A stretch of 14,390 nt of DNA. Source: Acidobacteriaceae bacterium (GTDB lineage Bacteria > Acidobacteriota > Terriglobia > Terriglobales > Acidobacteriaceae). This document shows, in pieces, positions 7,272-14,209 of the stretch (position 1 is its first letter; each line of letters opens with the position of its first letter). The stretch spans positions 1 to 14,390 of the forward strand of contig JASHYS010000414.1 in assembly GCA_030042915.1 (NCBI GenBank). The letters are read 5' to 3'. A program made the translations under genes and the position numbers. The notes beneath the pieces were generated by a model. It was not told the DNA's origin. It saw only the letters and a program-made list of their open reading frames with translations, and searched no databases.

Positions 7272-9002
7272 TCAGAGTGCTGGCGCCGGTGGGCTGAGGA
7301 AATCAAAGTCGCAACCTTGGTCGGCCTGCGTAACGTGGCTGCGATAGAGCGCGAGGTAGCCGCGCGTTTCCTTGGGAACAGGGCGGATCCATTCCGCGCG
7401 GCGGCGCGCCAGCTCGGCTTCAGGCACAAGCAGGTCCAGTTTGCGACTCGGAATGTCCAGGCAGATAGGATCGCCGTCGCGGACCAGCGCCAGCGGCCCT
7501 CCCACGTAACTCTCGGGAGCAACGTGCAACACGCACGCTCCGTAAGCAGTGCCGCTCATGCGCGCGTCTGAGATGCGTACCATGTCGCGCACGCCTCGCT
7601 CAAGCAGCTTGCGCGGGATAGGAAGCATGCCCCACTCCGGCATGCCGGGACCACCCTGCGGGCCTGCGCCTTGCAGCACCAGCACCGAATTTTCGTCCAC
7701 CACAAGGTCGTCGTCATTCACGCGCGCTTCCATGTCGTCAAAGTCCTTGAAGACGACGGCGGTGCCGGTGTGCTTCCAGAAGCGGCGATCTGTAGCGACG
7801 GCTTTGATCACGGCGCCGTCGGGTGCGAGGCTTCCATGAAGGATGGCCAATCCCCCGCTCGCAATGAGAGGGTTGGCGCGATCGCGAATCACTGCGTTGT
7901 TCAGGGTGCGTGCCCCATCGAGGTTTTCTGCCACGGTCCTGCCGCTCACGGTGCGGCAGTTGAGATCCAGAAGGTCAGTGATCTGCGCCATGAGTGCGCG
8001 CAGGCCGCCCGCGTAGAAGAAATCCTCCATGAGGAATTCGCCCGAGGGGCGGATGTTCGCCAGCACCGGTACGCTCGACGAGATTTGGTCGAAGAGCGAG
8101 AGCGGCAGGCGGATGCCGCGCCGGCGAGCCAGGGCAACCAGGTGAATGATGGCGTTGGTTGAGCCGCCGATGGCCATGTCGACGGTGATGGCGTTGCGGA
8201 ACGCCGCGGGCGTCAGAATATCTTCAGGCTTCAAATCCTCCCACGCCATGGCCACCGCGCGGCGGCCTGTCTCCATCGCCAGGTGAACGTGATTGGAATC
8301 GGCCGCGGGAATCGAGGATGCGCCGGGCAGCGTCATGCCCAGCGCTTCAGCCACGGCAGTCATGGTCGAAGCCGTTCCCATGGTCATGCAGAACCCTGGG
8401 GAACGCGCGATTCCCGCTTCGATACCGCGCAAATCGGCATCGCAGAGCTGGCCCGCGCCGCGCTCCATCCAATACTTCCACGTGTCCGTGCCGCTGCCCA
8501 GAATTTTGCCGTCCCAGTTGCCGCGCAGCATGGGACCGGCCGGAAAATAAATCGACGGCACGTTGGCGCTGATGGCGCCCATCAGCAGGGCGGGCGTGGT
8601 CTTGTCACAACCGCCCATCAAAACCGCGCCGTCAACGGGCAGGCTGCGCAGCGCCTCTTCGGCGTCCATGCTCAGCAGGTTGCGATAGAGCATGGGGCTC
8701 GGCTTCATGTAGGTTTCAGTAATCGTGAATGCCGGCACCTCGACCGGAAAACCGCCGGCCTGCCAAACGCCGCGCTTGACGGCCTCGGCGCGCTCGCGCA
8801 GATGCGCATGGCAGGGATTGATCTCGCTCCAGGTGTTCACGATGGCGATGACCGGCCGGCCCGTAAAGTCTTCAGGCACGAAGCCCAGCTGCCGCAGCCG
8901 CGAGCGATGCGTAAAGCCACGGATGTTGTCGGGCGCGAACCAGCGATAACTGCGCAGCTCTTCGGGTTTTTTGCGGCTGGTCAAATGCGTGTGCCCTCTC
9001 AT
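7272..9002 (-). CDS. IlvD/Edd-family sugar-acid dehydratase
   Basis: Predicted [2Fe-2S], Mg2+-dependent dehydratase that converts an aldonic acid to a 2-keto-3-deoxy acid. The 576 residues match the length and layout of pentonate dehydratases such as L-arabinonate dehydratase better than dihydroxyacid dehydratase (IlvD) or 6-phosphogluconate dehydratase (Edd). Cluster cysteines are Cys64 (NPCHAHL), Cys132 (GGCDKTTP) and Cys205 (SPGFCMTMGTAST). Asp133 and Lys134 are at the metal site. DARMSGTA (479-486) carries the serine (Ser483) proposed as catalytic base in the arabinonate dehydratase structure. The exact substrate (arabinonate, xylonate, gluconate or other) cannot be read from sequence. 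The start ATG overlaps the upstream stop in an ATGA arrangement, with no separate strong ribosome binding site, so translation is probably coupled to the amidohydrolase-like gene. Confidence 0.9.
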   Translation of the reverse strand: MRGHTHLTSRKKPEELRSYRWFAPDNIRGFTHRSRLRQLGFVPEDFTGRPVIAIVNTWSEINPCHAHLRERAEAVKRGVWQAGGFPVEVPAFTITETYMKPSPMLYRNLLSMDAEEALRSLPVDGAVLMGGCDKTTPALLMGAISANVPSIYFPAGPMLRGNWDGKILGSGTDTWKYWMERGAGQLCDADLRGIEAGIARSPGFCMTMGTASTMTAVAEALGMTLPGASSIPAADSNHVHLAMETGRRAVAMAWEDLKPEDILTPAAFRNAITVDMAIGGSTNAIIHLVALARRRGIRLPLSLFDQISSSVPVLANIRPSGEFLMEDFFYAGGLRALMAQITDLLDLNCRTVSGRTVAENLDGARTLNNAVIRDRANPLIASGGLAILHGSLAPDGAVIKAVATDRRFWKHTGTAVVFKDFDDMEARVNDDDLVVDENSVLVLQGAGPQGGPGMPEWGMLPIPRKLLERGVRDMVRISDARMSGTAYGACVLHVAPESYVGGPLALVRDGDPICLDIPSRKLDLLVPEAELARRRAEWIRPVPKETRGYLALYRSHVTQADQGCDFDFLSPPAPAL

Positions 9003-10453
9003 TTTTTCAGGTGTAGCAGCGCGTCACGATCCAGAGGCTCGCCATCGAGAATGATGCTCGAGATGCGCCGGGCATTCCAGACGTTGGCAGCGGGGCTGGC
9101 GTCGACAACCAGGATGTCGGCACGGCGGCCGGGAGCGATAAGGCCGAGCTCGTTCCAGCCGAACTGGAGCGCGTAATTGTTGGTGGCAGCGGCCAGGGCT
9201 TCGCGCGGCGTCAGACCCAGGCGGACGAGCAGCTCAAGCTCAGTGTGCAGCGAAATACCCGGCATGGTGCCCATGGCGTCGGCGCCAGAGGCCGCCAGAT
9301 AGTGCGGGTACGCTGAGAAGAGGGTCTCGTTGATGCGCCAGAGACGAAGCGCAGTCAGCCCGGCCTTTTTTTGCTCGTCTTCTTCCATCCAACGCTGGCC
9401 CATGGCCGGCAGGTGGCGCGTCCACGATGCCAATGGGTACACCATGTCGCCGGTGGCGGGGTCAGTCGGATCGAACATGCGGCCGCGATCGAGCAGTGAC
9501 GCCGCCGGTTCCTGCCACAGATTGCGGTGGCCGGGCAGCTCAGCATAGTAAAGGCTGAAGGTGGGCATCAGCGCGGCGTGGTGCGCAGCCAGCAAATGCG
9601 CATACTCGCGCACATGGATATCGGTCGGCGGGATGCGCTCGGAGTAGTCGTACGCGGTGATGGCTGAGGGACCGTCGGGGTCGTCGACCAGCGGGCCCTG
9701 CAATTCGTCGGGGATCACGCCCAGAAGGTAATGGTCCATGTGAACCAGGGCGTCCACGCCGGCCTCCACGCCAACGCGGTAAGGAGTGGAGACGAAAGCT
9801 CCGTAGGTAACCAGGCCCATTTCGTGGGCGCGCGAAATGATCCACTGCGAGTTGGCAGCGGTCAGATGCGCAGTGAGCAACAGCACGCGCGTGCCCAGGT
9901 GCGCGGTGTCGGTCATCTGGCGAGCAGTGTCCTCAGGGCTGAGCTCCACCGGGTGGGCGCCCTCGCGCAACTGCGCAATCCAATCGGGACGGCGCGCGAG
10001 CAGGCTCCAGTTGTCCGTCACGCCGATAGAGTCGATCAAGTAAATATGCGGGCTGGGGTGGGCGCTGGTATCGATAAAACCGCGCTGATAATCGGCGCGC
10101 GCCACCACTGTGGTCACACCCATATAGAGATTGGCTTGCGCCTGGGCCTGGGAGTTCATCCCGGCAAAGCCGTCGACAAGGCCGGGGATCAGAAACTTGC
10201 CGGTGCAGTCGATGAGCCGCGCGCCCTTGGGGATGGCAACCTGGCCGGGCATGCCGACATCGGTAATGCGGCCCTCACGGATGACGACAATGGCATCGGG
10301 AATATCGCGCGCCGAGTGGCCCCAGTCCGTGACATCGATGATCGTGCCGCCCACCAGTACGAGCGGCGGTGCGGGCGGGGCCTGCGGATGGGCGCAAATG
10401 GATATCAGTGCACATCCCGACGCCAATCCAAGGAGAATACGATCAAGTCGCAT
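8999..10453 (-). CDS. Exported amidohydrolase-fold protein lacking most metal ligands
   Basis: Resembles imidazolonepropionase/prolidase-type amidohydrolases. The chosen ATG at 10453 gives 484 residues beginning with a good Sec-type signal peptide (MRLDRILLGLASG, cleavage probably before about residue 25). An open frame extends to an ATG at 10540 that has AGGAGG 11 nt upstream but would put a 29-residue Cys-rich extension before the signal, so the start is uncertain. The N-terminal beta domain and FLIPGLVDG (87-95) are typical. The HxH metal pair is absent (GFAGM, 95-99, instead of xHxH), the usual barrel lysine is not seen in RVLLLTAHL (189-197), and the HAH segment is TYGAF (216-220). His238 (VHMDHY) and the late Asp of SGADAMG remain. 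The C-terminal LTPREALAAATNNYA and GRRADILVVD are typical. It may be non-catalytic or use altered chemistry. It precedes the dehydratase with ATGA overlap. Confidence 0.85.
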   Translation of the reverse strand: MRLDRILLGLASGCALISICAHPQAPPAPPLVLVGGTIIDVTDWGHSARDIPDAIVVIREGRITDVGMPGQVAIPKGARLIDCTGKFLIPGLVDGFAGMNSQAQAQANLYMGVTTVVARADYQRGFIDTSAHPSPHIYLIDSIGVTDNWSLLARRPDWIAQLREGAHPVELSPEDTARQMTDTAHLGTRVLLLTAHLTAANSQWIISRAHEMGLVTYGAFVSTPYRVGVEAGVDALVHMDHYLLGVIPDELQGPLVDDPDGPSAITAYDYSERIPPTDIHVREYAHLLAAHHAALMPTFSLYYAELPGHRNLWQEPAASLLDRGRMFDPTDPATGDMVYPLASWTRHLPAMGQRWMEEDEQKKAGLTALRLWRINETLFSAYPHYLAASGADAMGTMPGISLHTELELLVRLGLTPREALAAATNNYALQFGWNELGLIAPGRRADILVVDASPAANVWNARRISSIILDGEPLDRDALLHLKK

Positions 10454-10560
10454 CGCAAAACAGGTCTGTTGAGGATTGTCGCACACACAAGCGGCAAATC
10501 GGCACGCCGCTGGTTGCAGCCGATTTGGGCTGGGACGCATCCGCCAGTGTGCCTCCTCAT

Positions 10561-10569
10561 TGCTAAAAT
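10561..10569 (+). promoter_or_regulatory. Extended -10 promoter element upstream of the glycosyltransferase
   Basis: The string TGCTAAAAT matches the extended -10 pattern TGN followed by TATAAT, with five of six core bases (TAAAAT, 10564-10569). No good -35 box stands 17 nt upstream, which is tolerated by extended -10 promoters. Initiation near 10576 would give a leader of about 50 nt before the preferred ATG at 10629. It lies in the short divergent intergenic region. Confidence 0.4.
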
Positions 10570-10578
10570 TTCTCCCGT

Positions 10579-10637
10579 AAGCGATGGCCCTGAGACACCG
10601 CCATTCAGCAGCTCAAAATGAGGAAGCGATGGCCCTG
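10579..10637 (+). repeat. 14-bp direct repeat duplicating the start-codon region
   Basis: The 14-mer aagcgatggccctg occurs at 10579-10592 and again at 10624-10637, exactly 45 bp (15 codons) apart, so both copies offer an ATG in the same frame of the glycosyltransferase. Only the second copy has a GAGGAAG ribosome binding site directly before it. The pair looks like a short local duplication. Confidence 0.85.
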
Positions 10638-12128
10638 CCACCGTCGAGTGCCGCGGAACAACAAAGGAAGTCTTTGTCAGCGCCGGCGTCGAGCCCAGGC
10701 GCCGGCACACGCAATCTGCTGCGCAGCGCGCAATCGGCCCTGCGGCGCAGAGGCACGTGGAGCCTGATTCTCGCCCTTGCCGCCGGCCTCACATTGCGCA
10801 TCATCTGGGTGGCCTATTTTCAGGACTTCGATGACGACAGCGCAATTTACGCCACCATTGCCAAGAACCTCATGGTGAACCATGCTTACGCGCTCGACAG
10901 TCCCTACCACCTCACGCTGATTCGCCTGCCGGGCTATCCCATTTTCATGGCCCTCGTCTTCTCCATCTTCGGGATGAAGAACTACGATGCGGTCTGCTGG
11001 GTGCAGGCATTCCTCGATATGTGCACCTGCCTGCTGCTGGCGGGCTTTGTTCGCGATCATGTTTCGCGCCGCGCTGCTCTGGTCACGCTGTGGATCGCCT
11101 GCCTGTGTCCGTTCACTGCCAACTACGCGGCCATTCCCCTCACCGAATGTCCCGAGATTTTTTTCGTAGCCCTCGGCATGTTCGCGGCGGGACGGCTAAT
11201 CCAATCAATCAACGCGCAATCGGGCGCGCCGCAACCAGGCCGACGCTGGATCTGGTTTTGGCTCACGGTGGCCGCGCTCATCGGCGCCATCGGCATGCGG
11301 CCCGATGGCGTCCTGCTTGCCGCGGCCATTGTTGCGGGCATCTGGTGGTACACCAGGAAGGCCGCGCCCAACGCGGGTTTGCGGTGGTCAGCGCTCTGCG
11401 GCTTGTTGGCGCTGCTGCCGCTGGTGCCCTGGACGATTCGCAATTACCGCGTCTATCACGTCTTTCAACCGCTGGCGCCGCGCTCGGCCATGGACCCTAT
11501 CGAGCAGCCGCTCGAGGGATTCAATCTCTGGTTCACCACCTGGGAGGTCGATTTCGTCTCGGTGGGAGAAATCTGGTGGCGCGGCGACGGTGAGACGCTC
11601 GACATTCGACTGATCCCTTCGCGCGCCTTCGACACTCCGGAAGAATATCGGCAGACGGCGCAGCTCATCGATCAATACAACCAGGTATGCACCATCACGC
11701 CCGAGTTCGACGCGCGTTTTCGCGCGCTGGCCGAGCAACGCATCCATCGCCATCCCCTGCGCCAGTATGTTGAGCTGCCGGCTGCGCGCCTTGCCGACAT
11801 GTGGTTCAGGCCGCGCATTGAATATCTGAACGACGCCATCCCCGAGCGCTGGTGGGAGTGGAGCAAGCATCCCGGCAAAACCATGATTGCCGGCGCCTAC
11901 GCGTTGCTCAACCTGCTTTTGCTCGCTTGCGCTGCAGTGGGCTTCGCGCGGCGCAAGGTTCCGCTTCAGGCCATGCTGCTCGTCTACGTGCTCTTGCGCT
12001 GCATGGTGCTCTTCAGGATGCCGAACGCCGAGCCACGCTACACCCTGGAGGCGTTTCCCATGGTGATGGCCGCGGCCGGAGTGGCGCTCACACGCCGAGG
12101 CAGCAACGGTGCGAGCCCTTCGAGTTAG
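10629..12128 (+). CDS. GT39/ArnT-like membrane glycosyltransferase
   Basis: A 499-residue multi-pass protein of the GT-C class, which transfers sugars from polyprenyl-phosphate donors on the outer face of the inner membrane. After a polar N-terminus of about 40 residues comes a first helix (about 44-63) and the first periplasmic loop FQDFDDDSAIYATIAKNL (64-81), whose acidic residues occupy the catalytic Asp position of the family. RLPGYPIFMAL (99-109) follows, as in PMT/ArnT relatives. Roughly eight or more further helices are visible. A soluble stretch of about 110 residues (LAPRSAMDP to the RWWEW motif) precedes two C-terminal helices, and RMPNAEPRYTLEAFP lies near the end. The ATG at 10629 follows GAGGAAG; an upstream in-frame ATG at 10584 lacks one. 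Acceptor and donor are unknown. It is divergent from the amidohydrolase-like gene and stands alone. Confidence 0.82.
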   Translation: MALPPSSAAEQQRKSLSAPASSPGAGTRNLLRSAQSALRRRGTWSLILALAAGLTLRIIWVAYFQDFDDDSAIYATIAKNLMVNHAYALDSPYHLTLIRLPGYPIFMALVFSIFGMKNYDAVCWVQAFLDMCTCLLLAGFVRDHVSRRAALVTLWIACLCPFTANYAAIPLTECPEIFFVALGMFAAGRLIQSINAQSGAPQPGRRWIWFWLTVAALIGAIGMRPDGVLLAAAIVAGIWWYTRKAAPNAGLRWSALCGLLALLPLVPWTIRNYRVYHVFQPLAPRSAMDPIEQPLEGFNLWFTTWEVDFVSVGEIWWRGDGETLDIRLIPSRAFDTPEEYRQTAQLIDQYNQVCTITPEFDARFRALAEQRIHRHPLRQYVELPAARLADMWFRPRIEYLNDAIPERWWEWSKHPGKTMIAGAYALLNLLLLACAAVGFARRKVPLQAMLLVYVLLRCMVLFRMPNAEPRYTLEAFPMVMAAAGVALTRRGSNGASPSS

Positions 12129-12289
12129 CAAATCAGCCTGTTTACTCGTAAATCAACCCACCCCCCATGAGTTTTTAGCCTAAGTGGTTTGTTGTGAGCC
12201 AGTTGATCTTTGATCATTTTCTCCAGCCCGCTGGAAGCAGGAGGCTTAGTTCCCAAAGTGGTCGAAAAGAAGCAGTTAGCGGTGAAAAA

Positions 12290-12324
12290 CAGCCAGTAGC
12301 CAATAGCCAGCAGCCAATAGCCGA
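12290..12324. repeat. Heptamer tandem repeat (TAGCCAA type)
   Basis: Five consecutive heptamers: cagccag, tagccaa, tagccag, cagccaa, tagccga. The constant core is AGCC at positions 2-5 of each unit. On the minus strand, translation gives repeated GYWLLAIGYWL-like residues, which is why misleading open frames arise here. Arrays of this kind are usually intergenic microsatellite-like DNA. Confidence 0.85.
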
Positions 12325-12516
12325 GAAAACGGCCAATGGCCCGCCCGTTTGCGCCCCAAATCGCCCGGAACCTGCCGGGAAACGAGCGGCCCGGAGTTGC
12401 TAAGCCCGAGCCGCCCGTCAGGTGGAGATTCTGACTACTAAGACGAGTGTAAGAAATTCGGTGGAAATAACCTGCAAACTTTGGAGGATTTTTATCTGCT
12501 GTGGAATGAGGCGGAT

Positions 12517-12543
12517 GGGGTGGATGCGGGGTGGAGGGAGGGG
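12517..12543 (+). other. G-quadruplex-like G-rich run
   Basis: Four G tracts on the plus strand (GGGG 12517-12520, GGGG 12528-12531, GGG 12536-12538, GGGG 12540-12543) are separated by loops of 7, 4 and 1 nt, satisfying the usual four-tract, loops of 1-7 rule. It lies about 160 bp past the stop codon of the minus-strand phosphatase gene; on the transcript of that gene it would appear as C tracts. No role is evident. Confidence 0.5.
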
Positions 12544-12702
12544 TTGACATCTATCCCAACGTCGGCGAAGTCAAGGGCATAATTCAGGGCGGGCGAAGAT
12601 TTCTCAAAGGTCACCATGGGCGACGACACTCCGAACCGTCAAAAAAATTGGTACTCGAAGTCCAGCCTTACGCGATCCCCATGATTTAGCCGGGTGGCTC
12701 GC

Positions 12703-13854
12703 TCATATGCACCGAACAATTAGCATAGTTTGGTCGTCATCCTGCTTCCCGAAATCGAGAGCCGTTGCGCGCATGCTGCTGAAAAGTTTAGGCAGCTCCT
12801 GACTTGCCGACCTGACGAGCACTTCCTTTAGGGGTGTGATTCCCATTTCTCTTCCACTTTTGTCAAAAACTTCCGTCAATCCATCGGTAAGGAGTACAAA
12901 GATGTCGCCAGCTTGGCAAACCACTTCCGTCGATTGAAAGGTCTGGTCGGCAAGAACTCCTAATGGTGGATCAAGGGCCGGGTACTCCCTGACCTCACCG
13001 CAGGACTGCACGTAGTGCAGCAAGGGAGGGTGCCCTGCGAGTGTCAGGTTGAAAATCCGCCCGGTCCATTGAAGAGCTCCGACCGTGGCGAACATGTTTG
13101 GCGATTTCAGCGGGTAAAGCGCACGATGCACTTCCGCCAACAGTTCAGTTGTGGAAGCGTCTTTTATCTTGGTGCGGACGGCAGTCTTGAGCATAGCCAT
13201 CAGCAATCCGGCAGACACGCCATGGCCCGAGACGTCCGCCACGTATCCCGTCCACGACCCACCATCTGCGGCAACGTCCACCAGGTCGCCGCCGACCTCC
13301 CCGCTTGGAACTGAGAGCCCGTAGATTTCAAACGATCGAATCGTAGTGTGAATTGGCGGCACCAGCGCTCGATGAATTTCGGCTGCCATCGCAATTTCGT
13401 TGTGGTCTCGAAAATAACGTGCACCCTGACGGGCAATGAACGCAGAGAAAAGTGCATAGCCCAGCATGACCGAGACGATGCCCAGGTTCCCAAGTACCTT
13501 AAGTTGCCGGTCGATTGGGGAGCCAGCGGCAATCAATTGCGATCCCGTAGGATAGGTTGCGACAACGATCATGAAGAGGACTGCCGAGATTCCGAGCAGC
13601 GGGACAAGCCTGAAGCGCCGGGTGATCAAGGCGGCTAGAAAAGCGACGCCAAATCCGCCCTGAATCAGGATGTTCAGGGAGATTTCGAGCGGTGAAAGAT
13701 AGGTCGTTCGCATCAGCAGATCCAATACCGAGAGGGAGACAAAAACCGAGAAGACGGCAGCGTAAAAGCAAATCTTCATCGACCGCGGAGTCGATTTCCA
13801 GGTTTGGCGCTGAGAAGGGAGACGACTCTCTAACCGCTCGAGAAGACTCGCCAT
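12703..13854 (-). CDS. Membrane-anchored SpoIIE/PP2C-type serine phosphatase (RsbU-like)
   Basis: Predicted Mn/Mg-dependent phosphatase acting on phosphoserine of an anti-anti-sigma factor in partner-switching regulation. With the ATG at 13854 it has 383 residues. About four membrane helices occupy 27-48, 57-77, 81-100 and 120-142. A linker helix (AAEIHRALVPP) leads to the PP2C domain: VGGDLVDV (187-194), ADVSGHGVSAGLLM (206-219), TLAGHPP, LTDGLTEVFD (322-331) and QDDDQTML (371-378). All metal-binding aspartates are present. No HAMP, GAF or PAS domain is seen, so the membrane part may be the sensor. An ATG at 13869 is in frame, but GAGG lies inside its first codons, nine nt before the ATG at 13854, so the later start was preferred. 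No RsbV/RsbW-like partner is in view. GC content looks lower than in neighbouring metabolic genes. Confidence 0.9.
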   Translation of the reverse strand: MASLLERLESRLPSQRQTWKSTPRSMKICFYAAVFSVFVSLSVLDLLMRTTYLSPLEISLNILIQGGFGVAFLAALITRRFRLVPLLGISAVLFMIVVATYPTGSQLIAAGSPIDRQLKVLGNLGIVSVMLGYALFSAFIARQGARYFRDHNEIAMAAEIHRALVPPIHTTIRSFEIYGLSVPSGEVGGDLVDVAADGGSWTGYVADVSGHGVSAGLLMAMLKTAVRTKIKDASTTELLAEVHRALYPLKSPNMFATVGALQWTGRIFNLTLAGHPPLLHYVQSCGEVREYPALDPPLGVLADQTFQSTEVVCQAGDIFVLLTDGLTEVFDKSGREMGITPLKEVLVRSASQELPKLFSSMRATALDFGKQDDDQTMLIVRCI

Positions 13855-14209
13855 CGGCATAATCCTCATTTTTGTGCATGGTACACTTTGTGGCTCACTT
13901 CGCTTCGATATCCACAGTGGTTGGAGCGATTCAAGGGAAGAGGAACCATGTGTTTGAGCCTTCGAATCTCTCAGCTTATACTAAGCCTTCTGGGCGACCG
14001 TGTGGCCTTATAAGTTGCTGTAGTGAAATGTTTTATGTGCCGTTTGGTCCGGTACTTCTCGTATCATCGGCGAATAGGAACTTACGACTCTTATTTGAAG
14101 GCCGGAAATACGGAAGCCGACTCCAATCGATCCCTGCCCGAAACAGCACTCCTGATCCGCCGCAGCGAGTCAAAAAGGGCTTCGGCTGCTTTCGATTTGT
14201 TGACGCGCC
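13855..14209. other. 355-bp AT-richer intergenic region
   Basis: Lies upstream of the minus-strand phosphatase and beyond the stop of dxs. Two plus-strand frames (13872-14213 and 14023-14286) are open, but neither shows a recognisable motif or good ribosome binding site, and the second runs into the antisense of dxs. Part of it is markedly poorer in GC than the metabolic genes (14041-14100 has 27 G/C of 60). It presumably contains the promoter of the phosphatase gene. No convincing terminator for dxs, tRNA or repeat was found. Confidence 0.6.

Larger units (their letters stand above)
12129..12702. other. 574-bp gene-poor stretch between glycosyltransferase and SpoIIE-type phosphatase
   Basis: No convincing gene is visible. 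Open frames exist on both strands (for example 12194-12403 plus and 12125-12550 minus), but they run through the heptamer repeat and low-complexity DNA, lack family motifs and have no good ribosome binding sites. The stretch holds a heptamer tandem array, a small hairpin (cccgg 12364-12368 with ccggg 12375-12379), a G-rich run at 12517-12543 and a 22-codon ATG frame at 12616-12684. It separates two converging genes, and no strong terminator was seen for either. Confidence 0.7.

Noticed and set aside
8283..9176. Long plus-strand open frame opposite the dehydratase and amidohydrolase genes
   Set aside because: It crosses the junction of two well-supported minus-strand genes and has no recognisable domain. 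The same holds for the plus-strand frame at 9731-10621.
12125..12550. 141-codon minus-strand frame in the gap after the glycosyltransferase
   Set aside because: Pro/His-rich start, passage through the heptamer repeat, no ribosome binding site and no family resemblance indicate a chance frame.
12544..12583. TTGACA followed by CATAAT resembling a promoter
   Set aside because: The boxes are 28 nt apart instead of about 17, and no plus-strand gene follows.
12616..12684. 22-codon frame with an AAAGG ribosome binding site
   Set aside because: Too short and without a recognisable product. It could be the stub of a lost gene, but nothing downstream supports this.
13960..13985. TTCGAATC resembling a tRNA T-loop
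   Set aside because: The flanking bases do not form a five-pair T stem, and no acceptor or anticodon stem could be built around it.
14066..14085. GAATAGGAACTT string resembling half of an FRT recombinase site
   Set aside because: Only one 12-base half is present, with no inverted partner across an 8-bp spacer and no recombinase gene. A chance match is likelier.
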